The position numbers were made by a program, and so were the translations under genes. DNA of 36,537 nucleotides from a virus: IMG/VR virus record IMGVR_UViG_3300032291_002420, positions 1-36,537 of that record; one strand, 5' to 3'. This document shows positions 30,898-36,537 of the stretch, piece by piece; within the stretch, counting starts at the first letter, position 1, and each line of letters opens with the position of its first letter. Under the pieces are notes generated by a model. It had not been told where the DNA came from. It did no database searches and worked only from the letters and a program-made list of their open reading frames with translations.

Positions 30898-31199
30898 GGC
30901 GCTAGTCCCGACGGGGGAGTTCCGCCCTGGGCGGAAGCCGGGCGAGCCTCGAGCTCGCGGGCGACCAGCATGGCGTACCCCGCGATGTCTTGCCAATGGT
31001 CAATCTCGTCGGGGTTGCCGTGCAGGATCCGCCCGATCTTGGACGCGATCATGTCGAGGCTTTCGCGCTGGTAGTTGCGCAGGTTGTCCCATCCGTCCAC
31101 ACAGCGCATGCGGCGCTTGAGGCTCTGGATCGTGCCCGCCTTGCTCTTGTAGTCGCCGTGCGTTTGCTCGCGCGTGGCCAGCAGGTTGTCGATCGTCAC
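30894..31199 (-). CDS. DUF6378-like phage protein
   Basis: This 101-residue protein has LATREQTHGDYKSKAGTIQ, then LKRRMRCVDGWDNL and QRESLDMIASKIGRILHGNPDEIDHWQDIAGYA, which closely follows the DUF6378 consensus. The GTG start at 31199 overlaps the TGA of the preceding gene (GTGA). The longer frame to 31298 is rejected because it runs through that gene. The function is unknown, and it is widespread in proteobacterial phages. Confidence 0.8.
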   Translation of the reverse strand: MTIDNLLATREQTHGDYKSKAGTIQSLKRRMRCVDGWDNLRNYQRESLDMIASKIGRILHGNPDEIDHWQDIAGYAMLVARELEARPASAQGGTPPSGLAP

Positions 31200-31378
31200 A
31201 GCTTGATCTCCGCCCCTCGTCCTTCCTTCACCGCCAGCTTGCGGCCAAGGTCGGCCAGCTGCTGGTGGAGGCGCCACGCCTCCTGGCTGTCGGGCCACGT
31301 CTGCCGCAGCAGCTGCTCGAGTACGTCAATGCGCGCACGCAGCACGCCGATCGTCTCGGGGATAACGAGATGTTTCAC
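31196..31378 (-). CDS. Small helical hypothetical protein
   Basis: This 60-residue helical protein (IGVLRARIDVLEQLLRQTWPDS; EAWRLHQQLADLGRKLAVKEG) has a GTG start at 31378 that overlaps the stop of the small membrane gene (GTGA). Leucine spacing suggests a short coiled coil. No family is recognised. Confidence 0.55.
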   Translation of the reverse strand: MKHLVIPETIGVLRARIDVLEQLLRQTWPDSQEAWRLHQQLADLGRKLAVKEGRGAEIKL

Positions 31379-31479
31379 GTGAAGAGCGCCCCCAGCAGGA
31401 CGAAGAGGAGCATGCAGAAGGCGAACAGGATGCTGCCCGCGATGATCTGCAGCCAGTAGACGGGAGAGTTCGGTTCCAT
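31375..31479 (-). CDS. Very small membrane peptide
   Basis: This is a 34-residue peptide (MEPNSPVYWLQIIAGS then ILFAFCMLLFVLLGALFT) made of one membrane segment. A clear AAGGAGG site lies six bases before the ATG, which supports translation despite its small size. The longer frame to 31815 covers the neighbouring gene in another frame and is rejected. Confidence 0.6.
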   Translation of the reverse strand: MEPNSPVYWLQIIAGSILFAFCMLLFVLLGALFT

Positions 31480-31496
31480 GGGGTTCCTCCTTGTCT

Positions 31497-31739
31497 TCAG
31501 AACGGCAGGTCGGCGTTGCGCGCCTGCTGAGCGCCCAGCTGCTGCAGGCGACCGCGCGTGGTCAGCGGCTTGATGTGGCAGCCCATCTCCGTGTCTTCGC
31601 CGATCCGGTCCAGAAGCATCTGGGCATAAGCCAGGGTGTAAGCGGTCGCGACGACCTTTCGCTCGTAGGCGTAGAGCGCGCCAGGGAGGCTGGGATCGCA
31701 CTCGACGGTGATCACGACTGCGAAGTTCGGCTGGCTCAT
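31497..31739 (-). CDS. First early gene, small hypothetical protein
   Basis: This 80-residue protein (MSQPNFAVVITVECDPSLPGAL; YAYERKVVATAYTLAYAQMLLDRI; EMGCHIKPLTTRGRLQQL) has no recognised family. The ATG at 31739 has GGAG about 8 bases upstream, while the ATG at 31787 falls within the proposed promoter region. It is the most upstream gene of the long minus-strand series, so it is probably the first one made. Confidence 0.6.
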   Translation of the reverse strand: MSQPNFAVVITVECDPSLPGALYAYERKVVATAYTLAYAQMLLDRIGEDTEMGCHIKPLTTRGRLQQLGAQQARNADLPF

Positions 31740-31798
31740 TTTCATCTCCATCGCTCCCAGCGCCCCGATCGGCGTCCGGTGAGACATACCTATCCGCC

Positions 31799-31883
31799 TG
31801 ACGGACTAGACGCAAGAGGGAAATCCGCCCTCATCACAAAAAAGTTTAGACCCCGCATCAACTGACTTGCGTCCTAGACGCAA
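31799..31883. promoter_or_regulatory. Divergent control region with two operator-like sites
   Basis: The best site is at 31867-31883, TTGCGTC-CTA-GACGCAA, a perfect 7-bp inverted repeat. A second, degenerate one at 31799-31815 keeps the right half (TAGACGCAA) and part of the left. Both resemble the site at 26759-26781. On the plus strand TTGCGT (31867) is 18 bases from TATCCT as weak boxes for the integrase. On the minus strand TTGCGT and TAGGTA are separated by 17 bases near 31815-31788, and TTGATG and TGTGAT by 17 bases near 31860-31830. The promoter readings are tentative. The repeated 17-bp core is directly visible and is the main support for a control role. Confidence 0.55.
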
Positions 31884-31899
31884 TTCCCACTATCCTTCG

Positions 31900-31911
31900 G
31901 GGTACATACCC
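31900..31911. promoter_or_regulatory. 12-bp palindrome abutting the integrase start
   Basis: GGGTA-CA-TACCC is a perfect inverted repeat (5-bp arms) one base before the ATG at 31913. It could hide the ribosome site in the RNA or be bound by a protein. Given the weak ribosome sites for the integrase, this may limit its translation. Confidence 0.4.
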
Positions 31912-31912
31912 G

Positions 31913-33016
31913 ATGGAGATGGCGGTGAAGGACGACATGAAGGTCACGAAGCTGCAGCGCGCCCCTGGCGTGTGGCGCATCCGCATTGAGACGAAGGACG
32001 AGGCGGGCCGCCGCAAGTTCTCGACGGAGACGCTGAAGGGGACGGAGATCGACGCGGAGGCGCGCCGCATCGAGCTCCTCAAAAGCGCCCACGCGGGCGA
32101 TCTCGTCGAGATCACCCCCGACACGGTGCGGCAGCACTGGGCCAAGTGGCAGCGTCGGCGCGTCGGGCTGCAGCAGATCTCCGACCTCACCCACGCCAGC
32201 CAGGAAAACCTCATCAAGCCGTTTTTGGTCCTCTACGGCGATCGCCCGCTGAAGTCGATCGACCGGGACGACATCGAGGAGTTCTACCTGTCGCGCATCC
32301 GCCAGGTCGGGCCGGGGACCATGACGATCACCCACCACCACCTCAAGGCCATGTTCAACCAGGCCTGCGCGGCGGGCGTCTTGGCGAAGAACCCGATGAA
32401 GAAGGTGGCCGCGCCCAAGGGGGAGAGCGAGGCGCGCAAGCCCCTCGAGAAGCGCCACATCAAGGTGCTGCTCACCTACGCCGCGGACAAGCCGTTCCTG
32501 GGCCGCATGATCCGCCTGGCGCTGGCCACGGGCATGCGCCGCGGCGAGATGTGCGCACTGCGCTGGTCCGACGTCGACCTCGAGACGGGGATCATCCACG
32601 TCTCCCGCACCGTCGTGCGCGTGGGCGCAGCTGAGTACGAGAAGAAGCCGAAGACGGCCAAGAGCATCCGCTCCATCCGCATGACGAAGTCCCTCTGGGA
32701 CGAACTGAAGGCCTGCGCCGGGAAGCCCGACAAGCACATCCTGCAGACCGTGTGGGGCGATCGGCCCACCCTCTCCTACATGACCAGTGCGACGAAGGAC
32801 GCGCTGCGGGCGATCGGCCTGGACGAGGGCTATTGCCTGCACTCCACCCGCCACAGCCACGCGACGCACCTGCTGCGCGAGAAGATGCCGCTGAAGGCCG
32901 TGTCGGAGCGCCTGGGCCACGCCAACGTCGAGGTGACGATGATCGTCTACGCGGGCGTCCTGACAGGCGACGACCAGGAGCTCGCGGCCACCATGGACCG
33001 CGTCGTGAACGGGTAA
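31913..33016 (+). CDS. int: Tyrosine recombinase (phage integrase)
   Basis: This 367-residue integrase inserts phage DNA into the host chromosome. The N-terminal part (to about 170) has the arm- and core-binding region with LKAMFNQACAAGVLAKNPM. The catalytic domain shows LATGMRRGEMCALRW with the first Arg, the Lys turn KPKTAKSIRSIRM, LHSTRHSHATHLL with the His-x-x-Arg pair, and LGHANVEVTMIVYAG with the Tyr nucleophile near residue 346. It is the only plus-strand gene. The start at 31913 is uncertain: ATG codons at 31919 and 31937 follow, the last with AAGGA four bases upstream. A terminator lies about 100 bases downstream of its stop. Confidence 0.9.
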   Translation: MEMAVKDDMKVTKLQRAPGVWRIRIETKDEAGRRKFSTETLKGTEIDAEARRIELLKSAHAGDLVEITPDTVRQHWAKWQRRRVGLQQISDLTHASQENLIKPFLVLYGDRPLKSIDRDDIEEFYLSRIRQVGPGTMTITHHHLKAMFNQACAAGVLAKNPMKKVAAPKGESEARKPLEKRHIKVLLTYAADKPFLGRMIRLALATGMRRGEMCALRWSDVDLETGIIHVSRTVVRVGAAEYEKKPKTAKSIRSIRMTKSLWDELKACAGKPDKHILQTVWGDRPTLSYMTSATKDALRAIGLDEGYCLHSTRHSHATHLLREKMPLKAVSERLGHANVEVTMIVYAGVLTGDDQELAATMDRVVNG

Positions 33017-33040
33017 CGGATTGAAATAGGTTGACTTCGC

Positions 33041-33069
33041 CCCGGCGGATGCGTCTGAATGCCGCCGGG
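33041..33069. other. Hairpin downstream of the integrase, 8-bp arms
   Basis: CCCGGCGG (33041-33048) and CCGCCGGG (33062-33069) are exact complements around a 13-base loop. No T run follows. It lies in the 132-base gap between the converging integrase and virion gene and could be part of the attachment region or a weak terminator. A further 6-bp hairpin (ACCTGC/GCAGGT) is at 33096-33113. Confidence 0.4.
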
Positions 33070-33117
33070 TATTGTGCTTCTTGGTTTCCTCCCGGACCTG
33101 CCACCCAGCAGGTAACT

Positions 33118-33150
33118 GCCCGGCCCTCGCAAGGGGCCGGGCTTTTCTTT
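33118..33150 (+). terminator. Rho-independent terminator after the integrase
   Basis: A GC-rich stem of about 9 bp (GCCCGGCC pairing with GGCCGGGC, 33118-33142) is followed by TTTTCTTT. The order fits a terminator for plus-strand transcription from the integrase. It abuts the stop of the converging minus-strand gene, which ends at 33149. Confidence 0.75.
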
Positions 33151-35056
33151 ACCGGCCTGCGGCCTCCTCGGCGCCCAGCAGGGACTGCAGGCTAAGGATA
33201 CCCTGCCGCTCCATGGACAGCGGGCGCCCGTACCAGAGGCGGGACGCGGCGTAGGGGATGCCCAGGCTCATCGCCAGGCCCGTGACCGGATCCAGCATGC
33301 CAGCCGCCGCCGCGCCACCGCCGGCAGCCCCAAGGCCCGCCGTCGGCGCGGCGCTGGTGCGCGCGCCCGTCAGCAGGTTCTGCGCGAAGCTGCGCTGCGC
33401 CGTGCCGGAGTTCGGCGTCGGGTTCGGCAGCACGGCCTCGCCCGCGCGCACCAGGCGCGTGAACGGATCGCGCGCCATCCCGTAGGCCTCCGGCCCTAGG
33501 GATGCCCGCTCGGCCTGCGCGATTGCACCCGGCGGAATGAAGCCGGTGTTGATCTTGTCCCGGCCACCAGCCGCGCCGCCCATAGCCTCGCGCACCCGCG
33601 AGAACAGCGCGTACTCGCGGTTCAGTGCGCGCCACTGGTCGGCCAGATCCTCCTGCGCGTTCTGGCCGCGCGGCGCGCCAGGAACGGCCACCTGCGTGCC
33701 GGGCGCAGCCGCAGGCTGGCGGCCAGCCGATCGCTCCATCAGCCCCTCAAGGCTCTCGCGCAGGCGGTCCATGGCCTTGCCGTACTCGCGGATCGCCGGG
33801 TTGTCGCTGTTCTGCGCCAAGTTGGAGGCGGTGCGGAGCTCGCCCACGATGACGCGGTAGTTCGCCCCCGGCATCTCCGCGCCCTGCGCGCGCGCCGCGG
33901 CGAAGTCCTGAACCCGCTGCAACTGGCCGTCGAAGGCCCGATAAAGGGACTCGTCCAGGCCGCGCGTGTACTGCTGCCGCATGGCGCCAAGCTCGGCGTC
34001 GAAACGCTGGTCGGGCCGCAGCACCGTCGCCGCCTCGAGGGCGTCGAAACGCTGGCCGAAGGCGCGCTGCGCGGCGTTTAGCACGTCAGGCGTGGCGACA
34101 TCGCTGTCGACCCCCGCCCGCCGCAGCAGCGCCCGCGTGTAGCCGCGCATGGCGTCGTCCTGCGCCGCCGCCGATCGAGACGCCGACGTCGGCAAGTAGC
34201 GCATCACGTCCTCAAAGACGGACGCGCTCGGGTTGCCGAGTTCCTGCGCGGGCGTCAGCGGGACGTTCTCCCGGCGGAGGATCGACAGGTTCTCCTCGCG
34301 CATCGGCGTGTTGCGCGCGGGGAACAGGTTCTGCGGACGGACCATCGGCACCATGCTCGCGGCCATGCCCACCGGCACCGCCACGACGCCAGGCGCGCCG
34401 GCCTCAAGCAGGGACTCCGTCGTGCCGGCGGCAGCCATGCCCGCAGCCGCCTGGCCGCCGGGTCCGGTGGCCAGCGTCTCGGCCACGCGGCGCGTGACGG
34501 AGGGCGCTGCCGTGGGCGCCACCGCGCCAGGAAGGCCCGCGATCGTGCGCGCCGCGCCAGCGCCCGACAGCGCCTCGACGCCTGCGCGCGTGGTCGTGCC
34601 TACGATGCGCTCCATGGGCGTCTCAGGCCGCGCCACACCGGCCCGGTCCAGCAGCCCCTCGATCGCCTGCGACGGCGTCGCCTGGCGCCCGCCCGTGGCG
34701 GCGTTCCAGGCATTCACCGCAAGGTCGGAGATGGGCCGGGCCAGGGCCGCCGCCGTGGCGCCCGCCAGCGCGCCGGGGATCGCGCCCACGCCGCCAGCCA
34801 GCGCGCCAATGCCCGCGCCCGCAGCCGCGCCCGCGCCGATGTCACCGAAGTTGCGCAGGGCCAGCCCAGCGCCGCGCGCGGCACTCTGGCCCACCGTAGG
34901 CGCAGGCTGCGGCGCGGCGGGGACGGGGCGCCAATCGGTCCCGTCGAAAAAGACCTCCGCGCCCTGGGCGTCGCGGGCGCGACGCGCGGGCTGCCACTCG
35001 CCGCCCTGCAGGACGACGATCTCGCCGGTTTCCCGGTTGAGGCGAACTTCAGCCAT
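33149..35056 (-). CDS. Large internal virion (ejection) protein
   Basis: This 635-residue protein begins with VRLNRETGEIVVLQGGEWQPARRA and EVFFDGTDWRPVPAA, two short W-containing strands typical of podoviral internal proteins. Residues about 60-110 are an Ala/Gly-rich hydrophobic stretch (GAGAAAGAGIGALAGGVGAIPGALAG) that may insert in a membrane. The rest is helical with a long Arg/Gln region (RQQYTRGLDESLYRAFDGQLQRVQDFAAARAQ) and another Gly-rich stretch near the C-terminus (about 575-610). Its start overlaps the previous gene (TGATG) and its end abuts the terminator. It is probably ejected with the DNA. The family is inferred from context and composition. Confidence 0.6.
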   Translation of the reverse strand: MAEVRLNRETGEIVVLQGGEWQPARRARDAQGAEVFFDGTDWRPVPAAPQPAPTVGQSAARGAGLALRNFGDIGAGAAAGAGIGALAGGVGAIPGALAGATAAALARPISDLAVNAWNAATGGRQATPSQAIEGLLDRAGVARPETPMERIVGTTTRAGVEALSGAGAARTIAGLPGAVAPTAAPSVTRRVAETLATGPGGQAAAGMAAAGTTESLLEAGAPGVVAVPVGMAASMVPMVRPQNLFPARNTPMREENLSILRRENVPLTPAQELGNPSASVFEDVMRYLPTSASRSAAAQDDAMRGYTRALLRRAGVDSDVATPDVLNAAQRAFGQRFDALEAATVLRPDQRFDAELGAMRQQYTRGLDESLYRAFDGQLQRVQDFAAARAQGAEMPGANYRVIVGELRTASNLAQNSDNPAIREYGKAMDRLRESLEGLMERSAGRQPAAAPGTQVAVPGAPRGQNAQEDLADQWRALNREYALFSRVREAMGGAAGGRDKINTGFIPPGAIAQAERASLGPEAYGMARDPFTRLVRAGEAVLPNPTPNSGTAQRSFAQNLLTGARTSAAPTAGLGAAGGGAAAAGMLDPVTGLAMSLGIPYAASRLWYGRPLSMERQGILSLQSLLGAEEAAGR

Positions 35057-36486
35057 CAGCGGATCACCTCACTGAAACCAGGGGGCGGCGGCGGGATTTC
35101 ACGCGCCGGGGCCGCAGGTGGCGTAAAGCCCGGCTGCACCCGACCGAAGTCGCCGCGCACGACATCCTGCAGGCGCTGCTCCGCGCGCTGCAGGCGGCTC
35201 TGCACGGCCTCGATCGCGCGGTTAAGCAGCGCCTCGCGCTCCACGCGGCTCATGTTCACGCCGGCCTGCATGTCGACCAGGATCTTGCGCTCGCCTTCGG
35301 TCGGGTTGCCGCCGAAGATCGCGCGCAGCTGCGACAGCGCCTGCTCGGTCATGATCGCGCCAAACTGCCGCGTGGCGGAAGCAGTCTGGGGGTCGATGTT
35401 CAGCGCGCCCGCCGCAGCGCCGCGCTGTGCCGCCGTCGGGCCAGCGTAAGCGAGCGGACTGAGGCGCAGCGCCTCGCGCAAGGCCCCATCGGCGCTGCGG
35501 AGGTTACCCAGGTTCGTCTCCGCTTCCTCGCGCAGCTGGACCTCCGCAGCCGAGAGTTGCCGCGGCTGCGTGCTGGTGATGGACACCTGCCCACCGTCCG
35601 GCGTCGTGACTGTGCGCGTCTCGCCCCCCCCAGCGGCAGCTGGCGCGCCTGGAGGGGTCTGCTCGCCAGCCGTGCCGGCGCCCGGAGCACTCGAGCCGCC
35701 AGCTGCGGCGGCCAGAGCGCGCGACGTCGGGCGGGGAATGCCCGCCGGGACATCCGGCCGGATCGTGACCACATCGCCGTTCGGCATACGTTCAAACCGC
35801 GTGCCGTAGAGCGAGTTAAAGGCCACCGCATATTCGGGGCTGTTTGCGAAGTCAGGCTCGCGCGCGCCGCGCAAAACGATGGCCTGGTTCCGCTCGGTGT
35901 CGGTGCGCGGCGTCGCCGTCGTCTGCGGCACCCAGCGGCGCGTCTGCTCGTCGTAGTTGTAGAGCACGCCGCCGACTTCCCTGGCCAGGGGCATGTTCGC
36001 CTCGCGCCGCGCCTGCTGGACCTGCAGCGCCGTCAGTTCGCGCTGGTTCGGATCCTGCGTCAGCTGCTGCGTGCGGACCTGTCGCAGGACCTGGCTCACC
36101 TCGCCGGGCCGCATGCCGGCAAACTGCGTCAGCGGGAAGCCCGTCGCCTGCTGGAAGGCGGCAGGGTCGCGCATGAGCTCGCCCAGGCGGCGCGTGTCCT
36201 CGAGCTCCGCCCGGCGCTGCTCCATCTGCGCGCCCATGAGGCGACGCTGGGAGGCGTTGTAGAGGTCGGTATTCACTCCCGACGCCGCACCGCCCAGCCC
36301 CGCCAGGATCTGCGCGCGCTGCGCCGGCATGATCGGCTGGCCAGCCGCGAGCAGCGTCGCGCTGATGTTGGCCAGCGCGTTCACCGCCGCGTCGCGCACG
36401 TCGCTGCGCGGCACGCCGTAGCGCGGATCAATCTGCGCCATCTGCTCGGGATCGCCGCCCGTGAAAAAGTCCATCAGACCGACCAT
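35056..36486 (-). CDS. Internal virion protein, complete copy
   Basis: This 476-residue protein begins MVGLMDFFTGGDPEQMAQIDP and has helical, Gln/Arg-rich sequence (AQRAQILAGLGGAAS; RRLMGAQMEQRRAELEDTRRLGEL; SQVLRQVRTQQL), then Thr/Ser/Gly-rich low complexity at about 260-310, and a C-terminal coiled coil (EREALLNRAIEAVQSRLQRAEQRLQDV). Its start at 36486 has AGGAGG 7 bases upstream. In the circular map it follows the transglycosylase. With the 33149 and 1224 genes it probably makes the inner core or ejected complex. Its first 133 codons are repeated, with variants, at 1-399. Confidence 0.7.
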   Translation of the reverse strand: MVGLMDFFTGGDPEQMAQIDPRYGVPRSDVRDAAVNALANISATLLAAGQPIMPAQRAQILAGLGGAASGVNTDLYNASQRRLMGAQMEQRRAELEDTRRLGELMRDPAAFQQATGFPLTQFAGMRPGEVSQVLRQVRTQQLTQDPNQRELTALQVQQARREANMPLAREVGGVLYNYDEQTRRWVPQTTATPRTDTERNQAIVLRGAREPDFANSPEYAVAFNSLYGTRFERMPNGDVVTIRPDVPAGIPRPTSRALAAAAGGSSAPGAGTAGEQTPPGAPAAAGGGETRTVTTPDGGQVSITSTQPRQLSAAEVQLREEAETNLGNLRSADGALREALRLSPLAYAGPTAAQRGAAAGALNIDPQTASATRQFGAIMTEQALSQLRAIFGGNPTEGERKILVDMQAGVNMSRVEREALLNRAIEAVQSRLQRAEQRLQDVVRGDFGRVQPGFTPPAAPAREIPPPPPGFSEVIR

Positions 36487-36537
36487 CGACTACCTCCTAG
36501 TCCAGCAGGCCGCGGCGGCGGCGGATAGCGATCGGCT
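36088..36537. repeat. Right copy of imperfect 450-bp terminal direct repeat
   Basis: This copy is aligned to 1-450 at a constant offset of 36087 and differs at 17 sites. The pattern (mostly third codon positions) supports two variants of one circular locus. Confidence 0.9.
36497..36537 (-). CDS. 3' end of the transglycosylase gene, cut by window edge
   Basis: The last 41 bases encode the final codons (ending RRRRGLLD and stop) of the transglycosylase gene complete at 410-1231. It is truncated only by the window end, and supports circularity. Over 36508-36537 this copy is identical to the left one. Confidence 0.85.
   Translation of the reverse strand, partial: PIAIRRRRGLLD

Noticed and set aside
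33017-33148. tRNA gene or attachment site core between the integrase and the virion gene
   Set aside because: No cloverleaf, T-loop or CCA pattern was seen; only hairpins and a terminator. The attachment site could be here but cannot be fixed without host data.

Overview
The window is an almost complete genome of a GC-rich, temperate-type tailed phage (or its circular or prophage form), most likely podovirus-like, from a high-GC proteobacterial host. The evidence is a full packaging and head module, a short-tail set of large virion proteins with no tape measure, sheath or baseplate genes, a lysis cassette, a replication and recombination module, and a tyrosine integrase. The capsid, portal and ejection-protein layout resembles Bordetella phage BPP-1-like and SU10-capsid-family podoviruses. 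That likeness is judged from remembered family features, not from a search. No reverse transcriptase or diversity-generating retroelement was seen.

The first 450 bp and last 450 bp are the same locus at about 96% identity (17 mismatches by eye, mostly silent). The contig is therefore best read as a circle of about 36,087 bp that overran its start and joined two natural variants. The internal virion gene at 35056-36486 reappears truncated at 1-399.

Every gene except the integrase lies on the minus strand in one tightly packed series that runs from about 31.8 kb down to 1 and, through the circle, from 36.5 kb down to 33.15 kb. In transcription order: (i) 31.7-27.6 kb, small early genes (membrane peptides, zinc-finger-like, winged-helix and HTH proteins, a metallophosphoesterase); (ii) 27.6-21 kb, DNA metabolism: a RecE/lambda-type exonuclease, a small HTH regulator, a C5-cytosine methyltransferase with a second protein-like frame nested inside it, a RuvC-like resolvase, an SSB-like protein, a primase-helicase, and a dense GGGACA repeat cluster that may be the replication origin; (iii) 21-10 kb, small and large terminase, an accessory cassette (glycosyltransferase, SAM methyltransferase, small DUF proteins), portal, scaffold and major capsid protein, with an HNH endonuclease inserted in the head-tail adaptor genes; (iv) 10-1 kb, tail and fibre proteins, holin candidates, a GH108 endolysin and a large tail protein; (v) 2.5-0.4 kb and 36.5-33.1 kb, internal/ejection proteins including a transglycosylase.

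The integrase (31913-33016, plus strand) is divergent from the early series. The intergenic region between them, and the promoter region of the small HTH gene at 26.7 kb, carry the same palindrome (TTGCG-N7-CGCAA), which suggests a shared lysogeny or early-gene regulator. Most neighbouring genes overlap by 1 or 4 bases (TGATG, ATGA, GTGA, TTGA), and most of the non-ATG starts fall in such overlaps, which points to translational coupling. No tRNA, rRNA, CRISPR array or insertion sequence was found, and no stretch over 300 bases lacks a gene.
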